A stretch of 64,000 nt of DNA. Origin: Flaccisagitta enflata. Taxonomy: Eukaryota; Chaetognatha; Sagittoidea; Aphragmophora. The stretch lies in the NCBI GenBank assembly GCA_965153355.1, contig OZ231126.1:36270001-36334000 (forward strand). The letters run 5' to 3'. Made by a program: the position numbers and the translations under genes. The notes below the pieces were generated by a model, which made no database searches, had not been told where the DNA came from, and saw nothing but the letters and a program-made list of their open reading frames with translations. Every line of letters starts with the position of its first letter. The stretch's first letter is position 1. Shown piece after piece: positions 40,899 through 52,569 of this stretch.

Positions 40899-41512
40899 CT
40901 ACCCGAATTTAAAAAAACGCAAGTTTCTCATTGAAGTGATTGAATAAGACTATCTTTTCCTTCTGAGCAGCATTTTGTAAGCTGGTTTGGTTTATTTGAT
41001 GTTCCATGGATCATACCCAAGAGTTTGTCTTCAGAATCAAGCTGATGCGGAGAAATCGCCATGCAAAAGTGACATATACTTTATAAGTTTTTGCCTTTGA
41101 TTTTCAGTTAAGAGTCCATGATGATTTTAAAGGTTTTATTGTAACTAATCATATTCGCTGCTTCATTTTTCATCACAGACATTGAGGAACTCAAATACAA
41201 AAACTATGAAAGCAGACAGCATGGGTTAAACAATGTCTGATTCCTCATGGCGGTGCAATTACTCCATCACCCTCACCCCAAAATAATTTTTTTTTCCCTC
41301 TGACTGCATTTTCAAATTTGGACCCCTGCACCTTCTTTTGAGTATAACTTCTAAACGAATAAAGCTACAGATGTGGGATTGCGCTCAAACGAAAGCCCTT
41401 GAAAAAAGCTTTAATCTGGTCACCGATAAATCATGTCTCAAGCGAACCAAAGGCGCATAAATGAGCCACAGAAAAACTTGCGTTTTTTTTAATTCGGGTA
41501 GTACAAATACAA
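40899..41512. mobile_element. MITE, ACTACCCGAATT ends, 614 bp
   Basis: Inverted ends ACTACCCGAATTTAAAAAAA and complement, extended inward by CGCAAGTTT. Internal TAACTTCTAAACGAAT and CTACAGATGTGGGATTG recur in the MITE at 53021-53634. Confidence 0.85.
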
Positions 41513-42492
41513 ATACGGTCAATACACCGATGCTTAATCACTCTGTTGATAAACACCTGTCAGGTAAATAAGCCAGTTGAATTACATGACAGTATGAAAG
41601 AAAGGAGAAATAAGAAAAAATCAGTTTTTCGTAAGTTATTTTGTCTGTCATTACTAACATATTACATTAGAGTAAAAGAGAATATCATCTTTCCGGAAGC
41701 CGGTATGATCCTGTAATTGAATACACCTCAGCTTTCCAGTTTTCCAATGACGAATTGCTTAAATTGAAATGAAAATTCATTCAACGGGTTCTGTTAAGTT
41801 GAGAGGTTCATCAGAAGGCGGATGTCGCGCGGTCGGAAGTCATGATTGTTAAGCACTTAATTTCCCAAATTCTTACGGGCTGATTAAGATTTCGTCATAC
41901 TAAATTTCACAATGCTAGAATCTTAGAACATAAAACGAAAATGTCATCGGCATGATGATTGGTAGCATGGATGAGATGACGCAGATTGTTAAGCAGAGAA
42001 TTGACGTCTTAGACGGGATTACCAGACTTTGGGCATTATCAAATGAAGGCAAAAGTGTACTTTCAGATCTGTGCCAGTTTCCGCGATGACTACTTGTCAG
42101 TCAATTGCGTTGCGCTTATTGACGTAACGTCATGCGTAAGCCTAATTCGTCACCAGGGCATCAATAACGTCATACTCAATTGGGAGTTCAACACTGTCCC
42201 TCTTAAACGTCAATTACGCTCCAATTAACAGAAAGTTAGTTAATTGCATAATTGGTTAGTGTCTCTCCGAATGACGTGTATTGGCTTTGCGCAAATCGTA
42301 TGAGGTGATTGGTCAACAGGCGCAATCATCCAAAAACTTAAAAAGTATCTCGAATGCGTTATGATGTAACACTTTTCATTGCATTTCTACAAAACGAGAA
42401 GATGTTCAGCCGGTTTCAGTCCAGTTTCCGCTTTCCGTATTTTCTCTGTTTATCGCCCCCTCCCCCCTTTGTCAAGCGCCCTCTCCCTTTTT
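41513..42492. other. Intergenic, no recognised feature
   Basis: Unique-looking; several GCGTCAATTNACG-like short motifs around 42090-42210 but no coherent element. Confidence 0.4.
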
Positions 42493-42923
42493 GGGCAGCG
42501 GCCCCAAAGGGGTCGATGGCCTATGCTTTCACACAGGGGGGTTTTCTCCTTCTCCTCCTTTGTACCCCCCCCAACCTCCAGGCCCATATGTAAGCCTCAA
42601 GGCCCATATCCCAGCCCTGAGGCCCAAATCACAGTCTTGAGGCCCAAATCCCAACAGCAATGCCCAAATCCTATCTTGAGGCCAAAATCCCAGCCTCGAG
42701 GGATTTGGGCCTCAAGACTGGGATATGGGCCTCAAGGCTTAGATATGGGTCTGGAGGTTGGGGGAGGGGGGACGGAGGAGGAGGAGAAGGAGAAAATTCT
42801 CCTGTGTGAAAGCATAGGTCATTGACCCTTTTGGGGCCGATGCCCTGCTCCCCCTTCAACTTCAAACACAACATGCTTAGGCAGAGTAGGGGTACCGCTG
42901 ACCATCTAAGGCTTTTGCGACTA
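42493..42923 (-). mobile_element. Family 2 element, ATGACCTATGC type
   Basis: Left GGGCAGCGGCCCCAAAGGGG...TATGCTTTCACAC, a palindromic core of AGGCCCAAATCCCA units, an inverted right arm, GGGTACCGCTGACC and terminal GGCTTTTGCGACTA. Confidence 0.86.
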
Positions 42924-43025
42924 TTTCACTTCCCAAATTAGGGTCAGATAAGAAATCATGAGAGGAAATTTTAAGTGCTATGGATTTTTGATTATTTAGT
43001 AGAGTTTTAAATGTTTTATTGTCAA

Positions 43026-43636
43026 TAACAGGATGAGCAAAAAAATTTGCACAACTCTGATAAAGAAATGAAAAATAATGCAATGTAGAGCAAATACCAT
43101 CATGATATGAATTGAATACTTAATTTTAGTAATCAATAATACTAATGAACCAATACAATTGACTATAGGCTATAAATATGGTCTGGCAAATGAATTATTA
43201 TCATGGTCACATATTGTCTATGTGCCATGATTTTGACTGTTCCCTTTATCAAGTGGTATGATTATTTTTTTCATTTTGTGAGATATATCTAAGCCCCTTG
43301 ACCCAATTATCAATTGTTATGACTATCTGACATCAAGGTTACAAGTTGTGTATGACAATGACTTGCAGAGGATGCCAAGCAGGAGAAAAACACTGGACTG
43401 AGTAAAGTTTCCATCCCTTTAAATTTGGCCGGTAAAATTCATGCAAAATCTGACTGTGTGGTTCAACTTTGATGCCTCCCAATGGCAACAGAAATTTGAA
43501 AAGTGAATGACGGCCCATACTACTGTCCAGTAGGACTTATTGTGGGGTTATGGTTCAAATTTCATCTTATCAGGGCACCTAGAAGTGCTGATTCTATACC
43601 CATATGTTTGTGCAAAAATTTTTGCTCACCCTGTTA
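43026..43636. mobile_element. MITE, TAACAGGATGAGC ends, 611 bp
   Basis: Inverted ends TAACAGGATGAGCAAAAAAA and complement around TTTTTGCTCACCCTGTTA, both followed inward by TTTGCACAA. No transposase. Confidence 0.82.
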
Positions 43637-43747
43637 GTAATGCGAATTTTACTCTAGAATAGACTTCAAAAGAAAAACAATACTTATTATATCAATCTGC
43701 AATCTGCAAAATGAATTATTCTTTTCATGGCTGAAGGGGGCGTTATT

Positions 43748-43869
43748 AGTCGCGTGCTACGCGACTCTACACTCCACTTTGTCGGTCCGTCCGTCGGTAC
43801 GTCCGTCCGCCACACTTTACTTTTTGCCCACCCGCACGTGACTTGGGTAGCCGTGTATCCGGCCTTGTT
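43748..43869 (+). mobile_element. Family 1 element, minimal copy
   Basis: 5' AGTCGCGTGCTACGCGACT, CTCTAC, a GTCC array, GCCCACCC, GCACGTGACT, GCCGTGTATCCGGCCTTGTT; 122 bp. Confidence 0.85.
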
Positions 43870-44329
43870 TACTGGATAAAATGGTTATATCATTTTTCAA
43901 TGTCAAAATTGCCCGGGCGCTAAATAGAGAAAATACGGTATCTAAATTATAATTGGATTTTACGAATTTGGCGGGCCCATCTTAGGGTCACAGAAAAAAA
44001 TTGAAATCAAATTGAAAACAGGAATTAAAACGTTTTTAGAACAAAAGAACCGACTTCCTCCGGAAACATTTCGATTTGAGTAATCTGATTTACCATTTAT
44101 GACTCATCAAAAAGTTTCGGGCGAACATAGGTATCAGAGGATAGAAACCGCAAGGTACTCAAACGACAGTTCAGATAAAGTTGGTTCGATATATGATAAT
44201 TACAAAACGCCTTTCCGCCTCTGAGATTTGTTTGAGACCTGGAACTAATTCCAATTTTGTTGCTCAGCTCAGACAGAATGAAAATCGAAAGTTTGAGCTC
44301 CTAGACGCTTGAGGAAAGGTTGAAGCACT
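43870..44329. other. Intergenic, no recognised feature
   Basis: No gene or element seen. Confidence 0.4.
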
Positions 44330-44420
44330 GAATGAATGAATGAATGAATGAATGAATGAATGAATGAATGAATGAATGAATGAATGAATGAATGAATGAA
44401 TGAATGAATGAATGAATGAA
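44330..44420 (+). repeat. (AATG)n tetranucleotide array
   Basis: About 22 uninterrupted units. Confidence 0.97.
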
Positions 44421-44748
44421 TAAAAGAATGCATGATGAATAAACAAAAAAATGAATAAACGAATGTATCATGGAAAGAGTCGTCTTTGGAAGCTGTATTA
44501 AGTAGATGAATGAATGAAAAAGGTCCCACAGCACAAGAAATAATGGAACTGAGTATGCAGCAAACACTTGAGATTTTTCTACTAAGAGGATGAATGTCAT
44601 GGTAGTGCTCAGCGCCGTATGGGAGTCTATGATTTTGGGGGAGCCACCACCAATTTGTGTCATGACAACTTCTTAGTGTCCCGATCAATTTAAATAGTGT
44701 ATAGACATTAGACAACAGTGATTTTAAGTGCATATGGAAGCTGTTTGT

Positions 44749-44756
<8 letters not shown>
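44421..44756. other. Intergenic, no recognised feature
   Basis: No gene or element seen. Confidence 0.4.

Positions 44757-44826
<70 letters not shown>
44757..44826 (+). repeat. (TC)n microsatellite
   Basis: About 70 bp, uninterrupted. Confidence 0.96.
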
Positions 44827-44828
<2 letters not shown>

Positions 44829-44949
44829 GGTTGTGTGTCCCAACAAGGGGCCGCCATGGCGGCCCCGGCGGCCCCTTGCCATACGGCCATGGTAGTGCTA
44901 CGACCTGTCCAACAAAATTTGCACCTGCGAAACTTAACGTTCATCCGTA

Positions 44950-45062
44950 GGAATCATACTTCTGAACGGCCCAGTAAGCTGAAACTTTAATTAAAGTAGC
45001 CCAAAGTTATCATGACACTACAGTTTTAATTTTATCATACTGGGTGAATTAGAAGTATGCTT
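44950..45062. mobile_element. Short palindrome related to 54119-54359
   Basis: Arms around CATACTTCT...CCCAGTA; the same arm motif (GCATACTTCTAG, CCCAGTGAGATGAA) occurs in the palindrome at 54119-54359. Confidence 0.6.
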
Positions 45063-45187
45063 TTAATAGATAGATTTAAAGTGTTGCTGGTGCAAAAATT
45101 GTTGGACAAGTGTCATGATCGGAAAATCAGAAAATCAGTGGGTCATGTGGGCCTGGTTGAGAGACTAAACGGATCTGCTTACTGCTT

Positions 45188-45776
45188 GGGCAGCGGCCCC
45201 AAAGAGCCGATGTCCTGTAGAACGCATGAATTTTCATACATCTGTACACCCTTTTTTGAGTCACTAATTCAACCCTCTGGAGCCTAAAATCAGTTCTCTC
45301 AGACCTTGAGTGCCAGCTACGGTTAATGATCAGCCCCCCTAGCCCTAATATCAGCCATGACAAGTATGAATTCTGCCTCTTCTGTCCGACTATACTATCA
45401 GCCTCCTCACGCTTAAGTCTAGCCCTTTCAGGCTTCAAATCAGCTCTTTTACACTGAAAATCCGTCCTCTCAAGTCTGAAATCTGCTTGCTCAAGCATGA
45501 AATCATCCCCCTTGGCAAAATCTAACCTAGTTCTTACATCACCTTTTGAAACAGACTATGAATTCCGCCATTTTGGATGTGATATGTGCACCCTCAGGCT
45601 CTACCTCCAAGCCTTGCCTCTCCGAGCTGTTTCATATCACTGAATTTTGAAACTACATTCGTCTCCACCTTTAGAAATTCTATGCTCTATAGGCCATCGC
45701 TCTACTCTAACTCCACAACATCAATTGAGTAGGGCATCGAGTACTGCTTACCACATGCAATCCTCGGATTACATGT
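45188..45776 (-). mobile_element. Family 2 element, degraded
   Basis: Left GGGCAGCGGCCCCAAAGAGC...GTCCTGTAGAAC, diverged CTCTCAGGCTTCAAATC units, right end AGGGCATCGAGTACTGC and hairpin AATCC-TC-GGATT flanked by CATG on both sides. The right GGGCAGCGG arm is lost. Confidence 0.72.
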
Positions 45777-46030
45777 TACCCCCCCCCGCCGTGTAGAACA
45801 AGGATCAATCTAAAAGGTCAAACTCCCAATCACCGTCATCGGAATTCTTTTTGTTTTTCATCACTTGAATACGACCCGGATACACGAGTTACTTCGGGTT
45901 CAAAACCTTGGGATCTAGTTGTTGGGATTTCAATCCTTATTTCTTATTCTTGGCCCCTGCATTACCATTCAGTAAAACGCCTTATTTCTCAGAATAAGTT
46001 TTGTTAAGTACCTCAGAATGGATAAGATAC
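45777..46030. other. Intergenic, no recognised feature
   Basis: No gene or element seen. Confidence 0.4.
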
Positions 46031-46570
46031 CGGGTGGACATAAAAAAGGTAGCTCTGTATCTGAATAAAAGAAAAACGGTCTTTAACTGTTTATTATGTG
46101 AATATTTGAAAAGATGAATCTCTGAATTTGTATATATGATTGAAATATACAAATTCAAATTATGTATGATAAACCAAAATAATTTTTTTGAGCAGTATTG
46201 CTTGTTTTTAGCTAAAAGTGTTAATTAGTTATTATTAGTGTTTTGGATGTGCATCTGGTTTTTTACTTAAAAAGTCTTGGTTTTTTTAGTTTCTTAAGAC
46301 CCACTTTTATTCAACTATCTTTGTTCACAAATAAATTATGTTAAAATCATTGATTTTTAATCAAATTCAAGCAAAATTCTTTAGGTGGTCCGTAATTCAA
46401 TTCAGTTTTTTAAAGATAAAATGAAAAATATTGATCCTCATAAAAAAATGTTTATAATGGAACATGTAGGCGAAGATCATATCTAGGTAGCTAAAAAAAA
46501 TTTTTTTACTTAGGAGAAATTTTAAAAGTAATATTGAAAAAATTAAAAGCTACCTTTTTAAAGACCACCC
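46031..46570. mobile_element. MITE-like element, CGGGTGG ends, 540 bp
   Basis: Inverted ends CGGGTGGACATAAAAAAGGT and the imperfect complement near ACCTTTTTAAAGACCACCCG. AT-rich interior. Confidence 0.7.
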
Positions 46571-46898
46571 GTTACCAGTCTGGAAATCTGGCTCCGTACT
46601 TTTTCCCTGCCTTTCTTATCGAAGAATAATGGAAAACAGGTTCTTTTATCGGTTTGGTTCTATTCGGCAATGTCAAAAAAAAAAAATAGAATTTTGGTGA
46701 TCGCTGACTGGCTTATCTCTCATTCTTACAATTGTACATGACGATGTGACTCGAAGCCAAACGAATGACTATCCGTCTGAGCAAAAACCCTGTATTTTGG
46801 GGATGACCTAAGTATTTGCATTTTTTCATATTCAACAAATTTGTGTCATTGAAGTTCGGATCTAGGTAGAGAGATCAGCACTCATTTTGAAACTTTTT
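46571..46898. other. Intergenic, no recognised feature
   Basis: No gene or element seen. Confidence 0.4.
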
Positions 46899-47104
46899 AG
46901 TCGCGTGCACGCGACTCTACAACCCGCTTTGTCCGTCGGTCGGTCGGTCGGTCGGTCGGTTGGTCGGTCGGTCGGTCACACTTTACTTTTTTTTACGATT
47001 TTAATCTTTTGACCTCCCTGCTCCTGCCCAAATGGTCTGGTGACCTCAAATATGGCCCCTGCCCACCCGCACGCGACTTCGGTAGCCGTGTATCCGGCCT
47101 TGTT
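46899..47104 (+). mobile_element. Family 1 element, complete copy
   Basis: 5' AGTCGCGTGCACGCGACT after TTTTT, CTCTACAACCC, (GTCGG)n, CTGCCCACCC, GCACGCGACT (exact inverse of the first ten), GCCGTGTATCCGGCCTTGTT. Confidence 0.88.
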
Positions 47105-47604
47105 TGTCTTAGCCAGCAACTTAAAATCCCTGATAAAATTTGGAAGTCGTGCAAAGCTGTTTTCCAGATGCATGTGGGTAACTGAAAATGTCATCAGCGT
47201 TTTCACCATTTTCTGTAGCGTCTTTGATATGTGAAAAACCTCCAGATTGAAATTAACAATCAAGATTCAGGATAAATGGACTCGGTCAGCATTCTTTATT
47301 CATAGCATTGACTCAATTGACTGACTAAAATTTCTTTTTCGAGGTCCAATCGGATTATCGGAATGCTTGAGAGCGGGTCGATTCAAGTAAGGATCGAGTC
47401 TAAACGAACTGAATCGCTTTGTCAAATGACAAATTTGGACTTAAGCATGTCAAAACTAAACCCCATTCTACCAATTAGAGGCATTTCTTCTTCCTTGAAA
47501 ACTAGAGGAATTGAACTTCTTCATTCCTGCCAATTCATGGCATTTTTTTCCTCTAATTAGCCAATTTTCGGCATTTTCTCATTCTTGCCAGTATTGCAAG
47601 AGTG
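47105..47604. other. Intergenic, no recognised feature
   Basis: No supportable gene. Confidence 0.4.
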
Positions 47605-47680
47605 TTTACATCATTACGACTTCAATGGTAGACAGGGAAAACGAGGATTTTCATGGGTTCGAATCCTGCGTTTTCAGCTA
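47605..47680 (+). pseudogene. tRNA-like remnant (possible SINE head)
   Basis: TTCAATGGTAGA resembles a pol III A box and, about 37 bp further, GGTTCGAATCC a B box. The T-arm stem is mismatched (ATGGG against CCTGC) and no clean acceptor stem or anticodon arm can be drawn, so it is at most a decayed tRNA or tRNA-derived SINE. Confidence 0.35.
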
Positions 47681-47683
47681 GAA

Positions 47684-48929
47684 TAGTCGCAAAAGCGTTA
47701 GATGGTCAGCGGTACCCATTGCCCCTATGTGAGTGTATGTGGGCGTGAGGTAGTTACTATCTTCACAATAGAAGTCTTTACACATGTTTTAACTGATATC
47801 TCTGGTCATATTAGCCCAATCTTTAAAGAATTCGTGGCCATTTTGAAGCCCTTCAAATTTGCAAGCGATCTACGCAAACCGCATATCTCTAACTCAATGC
47901 GTTCAAAAGTTATTCAACTTTGAATGAAATACTTTAATTTCTCGTTTACCATTTTCATACTATCCTCAAATGGTACAATTTTACTCCAAATTGAATTACT
48001 TCTATACGCATTGAGCTAGACAGATGCGGTTTGCGTAGACTGCTTGCAAATTTGAAGAGCTTCATTTATGTCTCCAATTTTTCAATGATTTGTTGAGTCT
48101 TTCTGGAGCTATAAGTCTAAATGTAGCGAAGAAAGGGGATCAAAAAAATGGCGAGAATGGTCTAGAGGGCCATCACCCCAAAATACCTCAAAATGCGCTT
48201 TAAAACACTTCCCAGGCAAATGGCCGCTGTAATTCAGTCAAATGGGGCTCACACTAGATATTGATGGCGCCACAATCGATTAGTATCCATTTTCACATCA
48301 ATAAATAAACCTATCTTCAAAGTGTAAAGATTTCTATTGTGAAGAGAGTAGAGGGGCAGCGGCCCCGAAGGGGCCAATGACCTATGCTGTTTTTATCTGA
48401 GCCTCAAGGCTGGAATTATGGCTTCAAGGCTGGAATTGGGATCTTGACGCTTGGAGTTGAACCTTGAGGCTTGGATTTGAGTCTTGAAGCTGGAATTATG
48501 GCCTCGAGGCTGGAATTATGGCTTCAAGACTGGAATTGGGGCTTTGAGGTTTGGATTTGAGCCTTGAGGCTGGGATTTGAGCCTCAAGGCTGGGATTTGA
48601 GCCTCGAGGCTGGGATTTGAGCCACGAGGCTGGGATTTGGGCCTCAGGGATAGAATTTGGATCTCTGGGGTGGAACATGAGCCTCACAGCTAGAATTTGG
48701 TCCTCAGGTCTAGATTTTGGGCCTCTAGGCTAGAATTTGGGCCTCAAGGCTAGAATTTGGGCCTCAAGGTTAGGATTTGGATCTCTGGGGTGGAATATGG
48801 GCCTCACAGCCAGAATTTGGGCCGCGAAGCTGGTGGGGGGGGGTACGGACGGAGGAGAAGGAGAAGAAGAAGGAGAAATTTTTGCATATGTGAAAGCATA
48901 GGTCATCGGCCCCTTCGGGGCCGCTGCCC
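47684..48929 (+). mobile_element. Family 2 element interrupted by a foldback
   Basis: Left end TAGTCGCAAAAGCG, GGTCAGCGGTACCC, TTGCCCCTATGTGAGTG; the nested element follows at 47754-48350. It resumes at AGGGGCAGCGGCCCCGAAGG with a core of GAGGCTGGGATTTGRGCCTC units and the right arm GCATAGGTCATCGGCCCC...GGCCGCTGCCC. Confidence 0.86.
47754..48350. mobile_element. Foldback nested in family 2 copy
   Basis: Inverted ends TACTATCTTCACAATAGAAG and complement (imperfect), extending through CTTTACAC. Further pairing blocks (GCAAACCGCATATCTC-type with GATGCGGTTTGCG) lie inside, so most of it folds. Flanking GTAG may be a 4-bp duplication. Confidence 0.8.
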
Positions 48930-49007
48930 AAAAACGGGAAGCCGCTAAAGGCCGCTGCTGTTTGTTAATGATTTGTGTTCATCAGCTTCATAGCTACATA
49001 GTATAAA

Positions 49008-49596
49008 CTAGTCATCCAAGGATCGCACATGGTCAGCGGTACCCGATGCCCTGCTTGGAGTGATCAAGTGAAGTAGTGGAGAGAGAGCAGGGCAGCGGCC
49101 CCAAAGGGCCGATGTCCTGTAGGACACAGGGGGGAATTTCGAGACGTCCTGGGGTATATTAGGTCTGAGAAGATGGATAGAAGTCATTAAAGGCGGGTTT
49201 GAAGCCTGGAGGGCAGAATTAGGTTTTAAAGAGTAGATTTGAGGTTTGAGGGGCAGGCTTGAGGCCCAGAGGACAAATTTGAGGCCTAAAGAGCTGATTT
49301 GAGGCCTTGAGGGTGGATTTGGGGTATGGAGGGCTTATTTGAGGTCTGGAGGGCAGATATGAGGTGTGGAGAGCTGATTTAAGGTCTCAAGGGCTAAATT
49401 GAGGTCTGAAAGGGCTATACAGCCTATTCTGATGGCTCAGAGGGCCCAAATCAGGCCAAAATCAGGCCAAAATCAGGCCTGAGAGAGCAAAATTGAGGCC
49501 AAGGGGGGGGACGGAAGGACGGAAGGACGGAAGGACGGACATCTCGAAATTCCCCCCTGTGTCCTACAGGACATCGGCCCTTTGGGGCCGCTGCCC
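49008..49596 (+). mobile_element. Family 2 element, complete GTCCTGTAGGACAC type
   Basis: Left CTAGTCATCCAAGGATCG, GGTCAGCGGTACCCGATGCC, AGCAGGGCAGCGGCCCC, GTCCTGTAGGACAC and GAATTTCGAGACGTC. The core is GAGGYCTGGAGGGCAGATTT units and a GGAC array, followed by an exact inverted right arm to GGCCGCTGCCC. Best reference copy of the family. Confidence 0.9.
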
Positions 49597-50202
49597 AAAA
49601 AGTACAAATCAAAACGCCATCAGATCTACTTCACTGACAAATATTTACATGCTGCGTCATACACTAACTCCACTATGAAAAACGGTCTCGAATGTTTCAC
49701 TTTCCCTCGCTATCAATGGGTTGGATGTTGAGTCGAGTGGATTTCGATTCTTTCCCCCCCACCCAGCTCGTTTGATCTTCTTCCCCAACGCGTCGAAGAA
49801 ATGATTTTTTTCCCTTAAAAATAAGCATGGAAATGGAAAATTTAGTGTAGGTAATAAAGAATAGTGTTGCAGTAGAAATACTTTCAAAAGCGAAAATTCT
49901 CATCAAGCTATCTTCCCTTATTCAGGAACCTTTGATTCTCCAACCCCAAATCCATATGGTGTGCAAGAGCTCAACGATGTACACTGCCGGGTATTTGCTT
50001 TCTCACCAGTTTACACGGCGCTTTCTCTTTCCCACCCATTTGTGACATCCTTTCTTTCTGCTTTTATTTGTGCCATTTCTTTCTCCTTGCAAATTTGAGG
50101 GACGAAGTCAGAGATATGCATGCAGTACTGAAAATCTTGCTTAATGTTACAGCCGCTTTGACTCAAGCCGGGACTTAATGGTCCGACTGAAGGAAAAGGA
50201 GG

Positions 50203-50205
<3 letters not shown>
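49597..50205. other. Intergenic, no recognised feature
   Basis: No supportable gene. Confidence 0.4.

Positions 50206-50272
<67 letters not shown>
50206..50272 (+). repeat. (TC)n microsatellite
   Basis: About 67 bp, uninterrupted. Confidence 0.96.
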
Positions 50273-50275
<3 letters not shown>

Positions 50276-50319
50276 ATACTTTTTTTTAACTCCTATCAAA
50301 TAAGGGTAAGTAACGATCA

Positions 50320-50687
50320 AGTCTATTGGCCTAAACGATAGGCTCCACCTACGCACTCACTCGGGTTTTTCTGCGTAAGAAGTCTCCTCCTCTCGCTTCG
50401 TTTGATTGGTCGGATATCAGGCACCTGAGAACTCTGGCATCAAAGCTCCTCCTCCATCATTTACTGATTGGTTAAGATGAAATTGTCATTAGCGTTAAGC
50501 TCCTCCTTCTTTCAGGCAGTCCTCCACCCACATCCAAAATTCTCTCGTGATCATCCGCCATTTTTGTGTGGATTGACAGTCGCAGGCTCGAGACAAGGTG
50601 TCACTCAAGCATCACTGACTTTTGGGGCTATCACTCAATTTTGGCGCTCGTCTCAATTGGTTATATCTCACCGGGGCGCAGCCAGGT
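50320..50687 (+). promoter_or_regulatory. Inverted-CCAAT cluster and possible untranslated first exon
   Basis: Four ATTGG boxes (inverted CCAAT; 50325, 50405, 50467, 50656), two of them followed or preceded by CTCCTCC. The cluster ends with a consensus splice donor, GCCAG/GTGAGC, at 50685/50686. It could be a distal promoter with a first exon joined to an acceptor near 57470 upstream of PKNOX. No transcript evidence. Confidence 0.28.
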
Positions 50688-50689
50688 GA

Positions 50690-51508
50690 GCGGAAGCAAG
50701 GTTCATATGCATTTTGGCGTTTCTGACTAGATTTAAAGCAAATGAGAGTGAATGCGGAAAGGGATGTTTAGGATATTGGTATAATTTGAAAGTGGTTATG
50801 ATTCAGTCTGTAGACACAACACTCCAGACTCGCCTAAAGCGCTCAATTGTTGGGGATTGAGGTTTTGCGCCCCTGTCTAATAGTATCATTAAGCTTGTGT
50901 TACGTTCAGTCTGAGTCACAAAGGCATCACTGGTAAGTGTCTTTTATTTGTTGCCTAACAATTATAATCATTCATACAACCATAACAACAGACGATGCGC
51001 CCCGTGCATTTCTTTTAAATTGATAATATCGACAACGGTCGTTAAGAAAAAACGAAAAAACGAAAACAATAACTACAATTTCAAAACCCACGACGAAGCC
51101 ATTTTTAATGATGACATGACAACAACAACTCAAATTATTACTCAACATAGGCATAGGCCTAGCAGCAGCTTCCAAACAAAGTGCATAGACAGCTGGAGCG
51201 AACGGTTTTTGAACTTTTTTTCGCGTTCATGGACCATTTTAAAAAAATATCAAGGACAACACAGTGGAATTCTCAACACAAGAATGATAACGAAATGAAC
51301 AAAATTATGCTAATAGCAGTATTGGGATGACCTATACATGCCTTCCGTTGGTATTCCTCGACCCAGTTGACGACAAGAATTTCGAAATGATGGCGATGAT
51401 TCAGTTTTTGAATTTGATTCATTCGCGCAAGAACTTGGTCAGTCCCCGGATTTGTAATGATCATGTCATTACTCACACTTTGAATTCGATTGGAATGCTA
51501 ACGGAGGG

Positions 51509-51511
<3 letters not shown>
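50690..51511. other. Intergenic, no recognised feature
   Basis: AT-rich, CAACAACAAC-like patches around 51118; no gene. Confidence 0.4.

Positions 51512-51593
<82 letters not shown>
51512..51593 (+). repeat. (GA)n microsatellite
   Basis: About 82 bp, uninterrupted. Confidence 0.96.
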
Positions 51594-51597
<4 letters not shown>

Positions 51598-52005
51598 TAG
51601 ACAAGATTAGCCCTTTCGGGCCTTCAGAAATTGCTAGGTAGACTATGTCTCAAGTCCTTCCTAGCGGGGATTGGATTTAGTTTTCAATTAGCAATAACCA
51701 CGCCTCAGTTGATACTTCGCTGGCTATGGTATCGCCACTGCGCAAAGCTATGGAAAGGAGGTTTTTTTCGAAGTTGATTTTTTGATAATGACAGGTTGAA
51801 AGGCAAACTTGTAATTTCGTTCTATACCCATTAGAAACTAAGAAACGAAAAAGATAATATCAAAACATTTATATAATGATCAGAGTTTATTCTAAAAGTG
51901 CCATAATGACATTTCAACCTTGATATGCAAAAGGAAAATAAATATTGAGGATGATGAGTATCGATTGCATTATGCAAATGAGGAAAGTGTGAAAACAACG
52001 AAAGA

Positions 52006-52008
<3 letters not shown>
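51594..52008. other. Intergenic, no recognised feature
   Basis: No gene or element seen. Confidence 0.4.

Positions 52009-52088
<80 letters not shown>
52009..52088 (+). repeat. (GA)n microsatellite
   Basis: About 80 bp, uninterrupted. Confidence 0.96.
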
Positions 52089-52091
<3 letters not shown>

Positions 52092-52364
52092 TGAGGAAAA
52101 AAGACGTAAGCATTGATCATTTTTCACCAAGGTTTTGTCTTCAGTCATTGCAAATCTTTTTATTTGTTAGATCAAATCGAGAGCAATTATATGTATTGAT
52201 TGCACTGAAAATCAGAGAATAATGGGACTGAGCCAAATAAGCTAGATCAGCTAAAATGCTCAAAATCACTCTATCAGACAACCAGCTATTCTCACTGACA
52301 TGCTTTCTTGTATTTTCATGCTCACATCAAAACATTTATTTATTTATCTCATTAACAAAAAAAA

Positions 52365-52569
52365 AACAAGGCCAACACCTATAAGTCGCGTGCGAGACTT
52401 ACAGATTGACTTAGAATAACTTAGTATGACTCAGTATACTCTTAAATGACTTAAAGAAATAAAATTGATAAAAAAAGTAAAAGTGTGACGAACCAACAGA
52501 CCAACCAACCGACCAACCAACGGACGGACGGATGGACAGAGCGAAATGTAAAGTTGCATGCACGCGACT
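52365..52569 (-). mobile_element. Family 1 element with AAGTCATTTT-type array
   Basis: Minus strand: AGTCGCGTGCATGCAACT, GTCCGTTGGTTGGTCGG array, TAAGTCATTTAAGAGTATAC repeats, GCACGCGACT and TAGGTGTTGGCCTTGTT. Same internal repeat and same 3' sequence as 4717-4954. Confidence 0.82.
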
